From Patescibacteria group bacterium UBA6899 (GTDB lineage: Bacteria > Patescibacteriota > Minisyncoccia > Phycocordibacterales > UBA6899): a DNA stretch of 9,278 nt. Made by a program: the position numbers and the translations under genes. A model generated the notes under the pieces. That model saw only the letters and a program-made list of their open reading frames with translations. It searched no databases and had not been told where the DNA came from. Below are positions 1 through 4,579 of the stretch, one piece after another. The number at the start of each line of letters is the position of its first letter. Positions within the stretch are counted from its first letter, which is position 1. The stretch lies in assembly GCA_002451235.1 (NCBI GenBank), contig DKBN01000025.1, positions 1 through 9,278 of the forward strand, written 5' to 3'.

Positions 1-2
1 CC

Positions 3-899
3 GGCGGCCATTACGCTGCGATCCTCGTCGGGACACAGCCGGGAGACTTCAAGAAGGGCGAGTCCGGCGTATCGGTAGGAAGCCTTTTGGCGTCGCTTTT
101 CTTCGTTCGCATTCCCGGTGACGTCAAAGAAGAGGGCGATATAAGGGATTTCTACGCGGAGAATGATCTTGTCGAACATCCCAGCACGACATTCGTGGTG
201 CGCTTCGAGAACCGCGGCAACGTCCACATCGTCCCGCGCGGTAATATCATCATCTATAACATGTGGGGGAAAGAGCGCGGGAGGATCGCCATCAACGACG
301 AGGCGAATTTCGGGAATGTTCTCCCAGGAACGACGAGGAAGTTCGTCTTCTCTTGGACGGGCGAGGATAGCGTCTTCGAGTTCGGCCGCTACACCGCGCG
401 CGCGACCTTGACCTATGGGGAAGAGGAGAAGAAAACGGCATACCGCGAGATCGCGTTCTGGGTGATCCCCTGGAAACCGGTTTCGGCCGCACTCTTGGCG
501 ATCGTCGTAGCGATCTGGTTCATCACCTTCGCGATCCGCCTCTATGTTCGACGTATCGTCGACTTTGAACGTGCCGCGATGGGAGTGCCGCCTCCTCGAT
601 CCGGGCACCTTCGCCGTGATGTCCCAGTAAGTATGCGCTCGATCGCTTCGCCTATCCGGGAAGATGTCCGGACAATGAGAGAGCAACATCGATCGATCCC
701 AGCCCCCGAGCGCTCCCACCCATATGTCGCATTTACAAAGAAGAATGCGATATTCCTCGCTGCGCTTCTGGTATTTTTCGTCACGATCTGTTCCATCGTC
801 TGGTACTTCATCGAAGTGTTCCGCTCCGAGCGAAGCTATGAGGTGCATGTCGTGCGAGAAGAGGTTTCCGTTCCCGTTGCTCCCTCTCTTGCAAAATGA
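3..899 (+). CDS. DUF916-like (WxL-interacting-protein-like) membrane protein, 5' truncated
   Basis: The reading frame is open from the window edge (first whole codon at 3) to TGA at 897-899, giving 298 residues of a longer protein. The TTG at 87 lies inside conserved sequence and is not the start. The first residues, GGHYAAIL, match THFGGIF of the full-length paralogue at 4580-5653, so most of the first Ig domain and the signal peptide lie upstream. Visible parts are: a second extracellular Ig-like domain (about 40-150, with FENRGNVHIVPRG and the closing FWVIP), a first membrane helix (about 160-182) followed by RLYVRR, a basic, probably disordered cytoplasmic loop (183-247), a second helix (248-270) and a 28-residue tail. 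The order matches the DUF916 plus DUF3324 type, with an added second helix. I infer a surface anchor that binds a secreted partner, perhaps the protein encoded next. No terminator follows, so read-through is possible. Confidence 0.75.
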   Translation, partial: GGHYAAILVGTQPGDFKKGESGVSVGSLLASLFFVRIPGDVKEEGDIRDFYAENDLVEHPSTTFVVRFENRGNVHIVPRGNIIIYNMWGKERGRIAINDEANFGNVLPGTTRKFVFSWTGEDSVFEFGRYTARATLTYGEEEKKTAYREIAFWVIPWKPVSAALLAIVVAIWFITFAIRLYVRRIVDFERAAMGVPPPRSGHLRRDVPVSMRSIASPIREDVRTMREQHRSIPAPERSHPYVAFTKKNAIFLAALLVFFVTICSIVWYFIEVFRSERSYEVHVVREEVSVPVAPSLAK

Positions 900-908
900 C
901 AGGAAAAG

Positions 909-938
909 ATATCCACATCTTTCCACAGATTTCGCACA
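909..938 (+). promoter_or_regulatory. DnaA-box-like TCCACA motifs upstream of a promoter
   Basis: ATATCCACA at 909-917 is one base off the DnaA box TTATCCACA. CTTTCCACA (919-927) and TTTCGCACA (930-938) are each two bases off TTATNCACA. They lie 20-50 bases before the TATAAT box. Better matches lie before the paralogous gene at 2853-2932. Seen: the motifs. Inferred: binding by DnaA or another factor; AT-rich composition alone could explain the weaker ones. Confidence 0.3.
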
Positions 939-940
939 TA

Positions 941-963
941 TTTTTCAACAGAAACGCTATAAT
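941..963 (+). promoter_or_regulatory. Promoter of the first WxL-like gene
   Basis: There is a perfect -10 hexamer TATAAT at 958-963. The preceding stretch TTTTTCAACAGAAACG (941-956) resembles TTTTTGCACAGGAAACG before the paralogous gene, but no good -35 hexamer sits at 17 bp spacing. The predicted transcript starts near 970, which leaves a leader of about 140 bases before the ATG at 1111. Confidence 0.6.
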
Positions 964-1003
964 GTTCAATAGGTATCTTGGGGGACTGAGCTCGGTTAAA
1001 GCG

Positions 1004-1044
1004 AATTCCGAATGGTGCGTTTGAGGTAAGCACCACCCGGAATT
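1004..1044 (+). promoter_or_regulatory. Two-part hairpin in the 5' leader
   Basis: The outer stem AATTCCG (1004-1010) pairs with CGGAATT (1038-1044). A symmetrical AA/CC internal loop separates it from an inner stem, TGGTGC (1013-1018) with GCACCA (1030-1035). The apical loop is 11 bases (1019-1029). All 13 pairs are Watson-Crick. It lies inside the predicted leader, 66 bases before the start codon, and has no U-tract, so it is not a terminator. It could be an RNA regulatory or stabilising element. I recognise no known riboswitch class. Confidence 0.5.
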
Positions 1045-1087
1045 AACTTTGGTCGTCATCGTGCGCCGCTTGGCCATCAGGATGCGG

Positions 1088-1110
1088 TTTAGCCGTATTT
1101 TTAGCCATAT
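1088..1110 (+). repeat. 11-base tandem direct repeat abutting the start codon
   Basis: TTTAGCCGTAT (1088-1098) and TTTAGCCATAT (1100-1110) differ at one base and lie one base apart. The second copy ends directly before the ATG at 1111. No Shine-Dalgarno sequence is present here, so the repeat occupies the ribosome-binding position. Confidence 0.5.
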
Positions 1111-2232
1111 ATGTTCATGCGACCCCATTCGGGTTTTTCGCAGAGATTGGCGTTCACCCTTCTATCTGGGGTGATCACCCTTACATCCGCTGCGATGTTC
1201 ATTCCGTTTTCCGCCGATGCCGCGGCGCTCAGTTTCATCACGGCGACCGCCATAGACACAGACCCAAGCGCGGTGACGAATTACTCTGTCCAATGGAACT
1301 CCAATGCGGCGGTCACGGCGGGACAGACCATCCGCATCACGTTCGACGCGGACACCAATGCATTCAGCGGACTTACCTCCATCGTGCTTGCTGACCTCAC
1401 CACGAGCGCGAATTTCACCCCCGTCGCGGCGTGCGGTGCGGGTTCCGATGAAGCGACGTTCACAACGAATAGCAATCCCGATTATATCGAGTTCACTGTT
1501 TGCGCTGGAGAGACCATCCCGTCGGGGACGACCACGGTCAATGTCTTGAACAATAAGATCACCAACCCGGGAGCGGAGGGATCATATAAGGTCGATATCG
1601 GAGGCACACAAGCGAACAGCGGCCAGACACGTGTCGCCATCGTCAACAAAGTGTCCGTGACCGCGTCCGTCGACACAACCTTGACCTTCACGATCACAGG
1701 AGTGGCGAGTTCGACCACGATCAATGGCGACCCAGTGCAAACGTCGACCACAACCACCGCTACTTTGATCCCGTTTGGGACGCTCCAGCCCGGAACAGCA
1801 AAGATGGCGGCGCAAGAGCTTGCGGTCTCGACCAACGCCCCGCATGGATTCGTGGTCACAGTGAAGGAGAACCAGAACCTGACCTCATCCGCAGGCGCGG
1901 ACATTGACCTCTTCAAGGACGGGAGCGAGAATGTTACGCCCGTCGCATGGGCAGTGCCATCCGGGGTCGTGACCAATGAGAACACATTCGGTCATATCGG
2001 TGTCACCTCCGAAGACTCCGACCTCAATGGCGGCGAATTCACCGGAGATAAGTTCGCGGGAAACTTTGGAACGACCTCGCGCGTGATCTTCTCCAATTCC
2101 GGGGCAGCCGACGCACTGACCCCGAATGTCGGTTCGACCACGATCGGTTATAAGATCCAGATATCATCTCTCCAGGAGGCGGGGAATGATTACACGAACA
2201 CCTTGACCTACGTCTGTACCCCCTCGTTCTAA
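1111..2232 (+). CDS. Secreted WxL-like beta-sandwich surface protein, copy 1
   Basis: A 373-residue exported protein. A signal peptide covers about 1-38 (hydrophobic core around 13-33, cleavage near ADA-A). Domain 1 (about 39-183) is a Ser/Thr-rich beta domain with Cys108 and Cys131, probably a disulfide pair. Domain 2 (about 184-373) opens with TASVDTTLTFTITGV, has FG at 222-223 and GFVVTV at 246-251, an Asp-rich EDSDLNGGEFTGD segment (301-313, possibly ion-binding), and ends YTNTLTYVCTPSF. The FG and later G(F/W) pattern and the terminal strand recall WxL surface domains, but the WxL tryptophans are absent, so homology is inferred. There is no LPxTG motif and no membrane anchor, so retention must be non-covalent. 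The start is ATG 1111 (ATG 1117 is possible); neither has a Shine-Dalgarno site. A close paralogue lies at 3217-4347, and a DUF916-like partner candidate lies directly upstream. Confidence 0.8.
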   Translation: MFMRPHSGFSQRLAFTLLSGVITLTSAAMFIPFSADAAALSFITATAIDTDPSAVTNYSVQWNSNAAVTAGQTIRITFDADTNAFSGLTSIVLADLTTSANFTPVAACGAGSDEATFTTNSNPDYIEFTVCAGETIPSGTTTVNVLNNKITNPGAEGSYKVDIGGTQANSGQTRVAIVNKVSVTASVDTTLTFTITGVASSTTINGDPVQTSTTTTATLIPFGTLQPGTAKMAAQELAVSTNAPHGFVVTVKENQNLTSSAGADIDLFKDGSENVTPVAWAVPSGVVTNENTFGHIGVTSEDSDLNGGEFTGDKFAGNFGTTSRVIFSNSGAADALTPNVGSTTIGYKIQISSLQEAGNDYTNTLTYVCTPSF

Positions 2233-2282
2233 GATCAGCGGATCGTTTCGGTGATTTCTCCGCGGACCATTTGCGCAACCCC

Positions 2283-2324
2283 CTATACCAAGTTCGTTGT
2301 CGAACGACAACGAACTTGGTATAG
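2283..2324. repeat. Perfect 20-bp inverted repeat (long palindrome)
   Basis: The left arm (2283-2302, beginning CTATACCAAG) and right arm (2305-2324, ending CTTGGTATAG) are exact reverse complements, separated by AA. No T-run follows on either strand, so it is not a classical intrinsic terminator. The arms are far longer than needed for one. It lies between the stop of the first WxL-like gene and the terminator of the convergent gene. It could be a palindromic repeat element, a factor-binding site, an RNA 3'-end protector or a recombination site. Confidence 0.85.
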
Positions 2325-2330
2325 ATCGAT

Positions 2331-2364
2331 CAAAAGAAAAGCGCGACGGGATGCGTCGCGCTTT
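2331..2364 (-). terminator. Intrinsic terminator of the minus-strand gene (perhaps bidirectional)
   Basis: A perfect 11-bp stem, AAAGCGCGACG (2338-2348) with CGTCGCGCTTT (2354-2364), has a 5-base loop. Read on the minus strand, the stem runs into TTTTCTTTTG, a fair U-tract. It lies 16 bases after the stop of the 2784-2380 gene. On the plus strand only CTTT followed by G is present, so terminating the upstream WxL-like gene here is less certain. Confidence 0.8.
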
Positions 2365-2379
2365 GAAAAGGTAAGTGCC

Positions 2380-2784
2380 CTAGGAGTGCTCATCGTGTTT
2401 GCGGAGGCGCTCCGCCACTTCCGGTCTTGAGAACTGAGGATCATCCGGGTTATCCCCGGCGTGACCTGCGGCGATGTCGCGAAGATACCCCTCCGAGGCA
2501 AAGTATCTTCGGAGAGATTCCAACAAGAACGAGTTTTCACTAACGCTCTCTTGCTGTTCATCCCGGATTTTCTCCAGGAGCGCGTCCAGCGACCGCATTC
2601 TCCGCAATCGTGAGCAGATAGAGGAGATCTCTGAGCGTAGGATCTCTCGCTGCTCCGGAGTCTTCCTCTCCCGGGCAGCGATGATCATCGTCGCGTTCGC
2701 AAAACCAATTTGTTTTGCAAGCCGGAGCGCCTCTTCGACCAGGGGCTTGAGGAACTCCACCTCATATGTGATGGGGATGGCCAT
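2380..2784 (-). CDS. Small helical cytoplasmic protein of unknown function
   Basis: A 134-residue protein that I do not recognise. The start is ATG at 2784-2782, because GGAGG lies five bases before it (2794-2790). A TTG four codons upstream would put that Shine-Dalgarno site inside the gene. The protein lacks a signal peptide and membrane helices. It is predicted mostly helical and highly charged: a possible amphipathic helix at about 10-27, a basic Arg/Lys/Glu-rich helix at about 36-78 with RRMRSLDALLEKIRDEQQES, and a polar tail ending RLRKHDEHS. It sits on the opposite strand between two paralogous secreted-protein genes, divergent from the second, with its own promoter and terminator. It is the only gene in the window with a canonical Shine-Dalgarno site. 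A regulatory role for the neighbours is possible from position, but no DNA-binding motif is evident. Confidence 0.7.
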   Translation of the reverse strand: MAIPITYEVEFLKPLVEEALRLAKQIGFANATMIIAARERKTPEQREILRSEISSICSRLRRMRSLDALLEKIRDEQQESVSENSFLLESLRRYFASEGYLRDIAAGHAGDNPDDPQFSRPEVAERLRKHDEHS

Positions 2785-2813
2785 CGCTCCCTCCAAAGAA
2801 TTTAACCGTCAAA

Positions 2814-2850
2814 ATAGTAACATATAAATTATCATGTAGTCAATAGTCAA
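2814..2850 (-). promoter_or_regulatory. Minus-strand promoter with doubled -35
   Basis: Read on the minus strand, TTGACT occurs twice (2850-2845 and 2843-2838) in a 7-base-period direct repeat. The second copy is 18 bases from TACTAT (2819-2814), which is preceded by TG in the extended -10 position. The first copy is 18 bases from TATATG. Transcription would start near 2807 and give a short leader to the ATG at 2784. Confidence 0.5.
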
Positions 2851-2852
2851 AA

Positions 2853-2932
2853 TGGGGATAATTGGGGCCGTGTTTTAAGCCATATCCACAGAAAATATGG
2901 CTTTATCCCCAGCTTTGAACAATTTTTGCACA
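2853..2932. promoter_or_regulatory. Cluster of DnaA-box-like sites in an AT-rich divergent region
   Basis: Four nonamers lie within 80 bases: TGGGGATAA (2853-2861, a minus-strand TTATCCCCA), ATATCCACA (2882-2890), TTATCCCCA (2903-2911) and TTTTGCACA (2924-2932). Each is within one base of TTATCCACA or TTATNCACA. The two TTATCCCCA copies face each other. The last box overlaps the putative -35 of the downstream gene. Seen: the motifs. Inferred: DnaA or similar factor control. No dnaA, dnaN or recF gene is present to suggest an origin. Confidence 0.35.
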
Positions 2933-2957
2933 GGAAACGGTGCGTTCATCATATAAT
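2926..2957 (+). promoter_or_regulatory. Promoter of the second WxL-like gene
   Basis: TATAAT lies at 2952-2957. TTGCAC at 2926-2931 is the best -35 candidate, but the spacing of 20 is long. The TTTTTxxACAGxAAACG context is shared with the promoter of the paralogous gene. The implied leader is about 250 bases. Confidence 0.5.
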
Positions 2958-2964
2958 TACGGGC

Positions 2965-3216
2965 AGGTAGGCAGGACCTTGTCGCAAGACGCGACACTTC
3001 TTTTAGAAGATAAAAACCCTCGCCACCGATCCGGACAACACATCCCATGTTGTCCTGGGTGTCAGATAGATAGAGACTTCCACATCGATCTGAGATTTCC
3101 CATTTTCTACACGTGCGGCACGAGCCCCACTCAATGCCCGCAGGTGTGTTCAGTGTTTTTTGATAAAGAAATCACTGGATCTCCCACTATTTATCACATT
3201 ATCCAATAGTTCATTT
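2965..3216 (+). promoter_or_regulatory. Long hairpin-rich 5' leader without a gene
   Basis: No convincing gene is present here. Several small stems are visible: GTCGC/GCGAC (2981-2995), CTTCT/AGAAG (2997-3009), GGACAACA/TGTTGTCC (3033-3055, perfect 8 bp with a 7-base loop), CAGTG/CACTG (3151-3177) and ACTATT/AATAGT (3186-3210), the last only six bases before the start codon. No Shine-Dalgarno site precedes ATG 3217. The leader could fold to control translation or mRNA stability. It does not match a riboswitch class I know. Confidence 0.4.
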
Positions 3217-4347
3217 ATGACTTACGTCAGTTCTTTGAGGAGGGTGTCGAGAGCGAAGCGGCTCGCAACACTCCTCCTTATGGGGATCTTAGGGTGGGCG
3301 GTGGGAATTCCGGGATTCATGAATATCGCATACGCCGGGTCGCTCACGTTCGTATCGGATACGATCACGAACTCGGCGCCTTCGGGGACGTCGAACCATT
3401 CGATCGTGTTCAACTCGAACGCCGCGATCACGGCGGGGCAGACCTTCCGTGTCACCTTCGATCCTGATACCAATGGGTTCAGTGGGCTCCCCTCGATAGT
3501 GCTCGCTGACCTTACGACAAGTTCGAACTTTACTCCAGTTGGCGCATGCGGTGCCGGTGCGAGTGAGGCGACCTTTACCACAAGCAATAATCCCGATTAT
3601 ATAGAGTTCACGGCGTGCGCAGGAGATACGATCGCGTCCGGAACGACGACCATAAATATTGTTAACAACAAGATCACGAACCCCGGGGCAGAGGGTTCTT
3701 ATGTGGTTCGTATTGGCGGGACAATGGCGAACCAGGCGGATACCCGGGTTGCTATCGTGAACGCCGTTGCCATGACCGCTTCCGTTGACACGACCCTCAC
3801 CTTCACGATCTCAGGAGTGGCGAGCTCGACCACGATCAACAGTGATCCAGTACAGACCTCGACTACGACCACCGCGATATTGATCCCATTCGGGACGCTC
3901 CAGCCAGGGGTGGCGAAGATGGCTGCGCAGCATCTAAATGTCACAACGAACGCTAGGAACGGATTCGTGGTGACCATCATCCAGAATCAAAATCTGACCT
4001 CGAATACCGGCGCGGACATCGATCTCTTCAAGGATGGCGCGGCGAATGTGACCCCGATCGCCTGGGTGGCACCGTCGAATACCCTCGGGAATGAGAATAC
4101 CTATGGTCACTACGGTGTGACCTCAGAAGACGCGGACCTCAATGGCGGTGAATTCACCGGAGATAAATTTGCGGGCAATTTTGGGACGACCACCCGTGTG
4201 ATCTTCTCGAACAACGGTCCTGCCGACGGGTTGGCTGCGAACATCGGTTCGACCACGATCGGCTTCAAGATCCAGATCGGAAGCTTGCAGGAAGCCGCGA
4301 ACGACTATACCAACCAGATCACGTACGTCTGTACCCCGACCTTCTGA
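3217..4347 (+). CDS. Secreted WxL-like beta-sandwich surface protein, copy 2
   Basis: A 376-residue exported paralogue of the 1111-2232 product, clearly more than two thirds identical by eye and nearly gapless over the C-terminal domain. ATG 3217 is chosen because it gives a proper signal peptide (basic start, hydrophobic 16-36, cleavage at AYA-G near 40). The TTG frame opening at 3160 would add 19 residues that bury it. Domain 1 (41-187) keeps the paired cysteines (111, 134). Domain 2 (188-376) has TASVDTTLTFTISGV, FG at 225-226, GFVVTI at 249-254, the Asp-rich EDADLNGGEFTGD and the end YTNQITYVCTPTF. It appears monocistronic: own promoter upstream, strong terminator downstream. Synonymous sites have diverged from copy 1, so the duplication is not recent. 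It probably binds the DUF916-like anchor encoded next. Confidence 0.8.
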   Translation: MTYVSSLRRVSRAKRLATLLLMGILGWAVGIPGFMNIAYAGSLTFVSDTITNSAPSGTSNHSIVFNSNAAITAGQTFRVTFDPDTNGFSGLPSIVLADLTTSSNFTPVGACGAGASEATFTTSNNPDYIEFTACAGDTIASGTTTINIVNNKITNPGAEGSYVVRIGGTMANQADTRVAIVNAVAMTASVDTTLTFTISGVASSTTINSDPVQTSTTTTAILIPFGTLQPGVAKMAAQHLNVTTNARNGFVVTIIQNQNLTSNTGADIDLFKDGAANVTPIAWVAPSNTLGNENTYGHYGVTSEDADLNGGEFTGDKFAGNFGTTTRVIFSNNGPADGLAANIGSTTIGFKIQIGSLQEAANDYTNQITYVCTPTF

Positions 4348-4442
4348 TCGTCTTGACCTGCCCCAGATCTTGAAAAAAAGATCAGAGACCGGCGCTTCGC
4401 TGACGTAAAAAGGGAAAAGCTCCAGGCTTTCACACTTGTCCG

Positions 4443-4474
4443 AAAACCCCCAGGAATCTTTCCGGGGGGTTTTT
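4443..4474 (+). terminator. Intrinsic terminator after the second WxL-like gene
   Basis: AAAACCCCC (4443-4451) pairs with GGGGGTTTT (4465-4473). The stem continues past one A-G mismatch into GGAA/TTCC with a TCT loop, and is followed by a T-run at 4470-4474. It lies 95 bases after the stop. The 4348-4442 stretch holds only a small GATCTT/AAGATC stem (4366-4383). Confidence 0.9.
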
Positions 4475-4499
4475 CAACCAAAGGAAAGATGTATATAAT
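4471..4499 (+). promoter_or_regulatory. Promoter of the surface-protein operon
   Basis: TTTTCA (4471-4476) and TATAAT (4494-4499) are exactly 17 bases apart. The -35 overlaps the T-run of the preceding terminator, so the two units abut with no wasted sequence. Transcription would start near 4506. Confidence 0.7.
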
Positions 4500-4525
4500 G
4501 AACGTACCATTATTCATACGTTCAT
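4498..4525 (+). promoter_or_regulatory. Inverted repeat across the -10/start region (possible operator)
   Basis: ATGAACGTA (4498-4506) and TACGTTCAT (4517-4525) are perfect 9-base arms with a 10-base spacer. The left arm begins inside the -10 box and covers the expected transcription start. This is the layout of a repressor operator. If most of it is transcribed, the RNA hairpin would sit at the extreme 5' end. Confidence 0.5.
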
Positions 4526-4528
4526 TGC

Positions 4529-4566
4529 CGCTTCTTTTGGCATCCCATACATGGCCATAGGAAGCG
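4529..4566 (+). promoter_or_regulatory. Leader hairpin before the DUF916-like gene
   Basis: CGCTTC (4529-4534) pairs with GAAGCG (4561-4566), and inside it TGGC (4538-4541) pairs with GCCA (4554-4557), with symmetrical 3-base internal loops. It ends 13 bases before ATG 4580. No Shine-Dalgarno site is present nearer the start. Confidence 0.35.
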
Positions 4567-4579
4567 ATCCCACCCACCC

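Noticed and set aside
1482..1985. 167-residue open frame on the minus strand
   Set aside because: It lies wholly inside the first WxL-like gene, has valine-rich composition typical of the reverse of Thr/Asn-rich coding, and recurs in the paralogue (3699-3980) only because that DNA is homologous.
2283..2324. Intrinsic terminator of the first WxL-like gene
   Set aside because: The stem is perfect but no T-run follows on either strand, so it is kept as an inverted repeat of unknown role.
2474..2827. 117-residue plus-strand open frame
   Set aside because: It is the shadow of the minus-strand gene, which has a clear Shine-Dalgarno site, promoter and terminator. The plus frame also runs through that promoter.
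2853..2932. Chromosomal replication origin
   Set aside because: DnaA-like boxes alone are weak evidence; no dnaA, dnaN or recF and no clear strand switch typical of an origin is present.
2940..3209. 89-residue open frame starting at GTG 2940
   Set aside because: Its first codons include the TATAAT box, so it would not be transcribed from that promoter. The product shows no domain pattern and the region is better explained as a leader.
3160..3216. Upstream TTG start for the second WxL-like gene
   Set aside because: It adds 19 residues before a normal signal peptide and has no ribosome-binding site; ATG 3217 gives a standard exported start.
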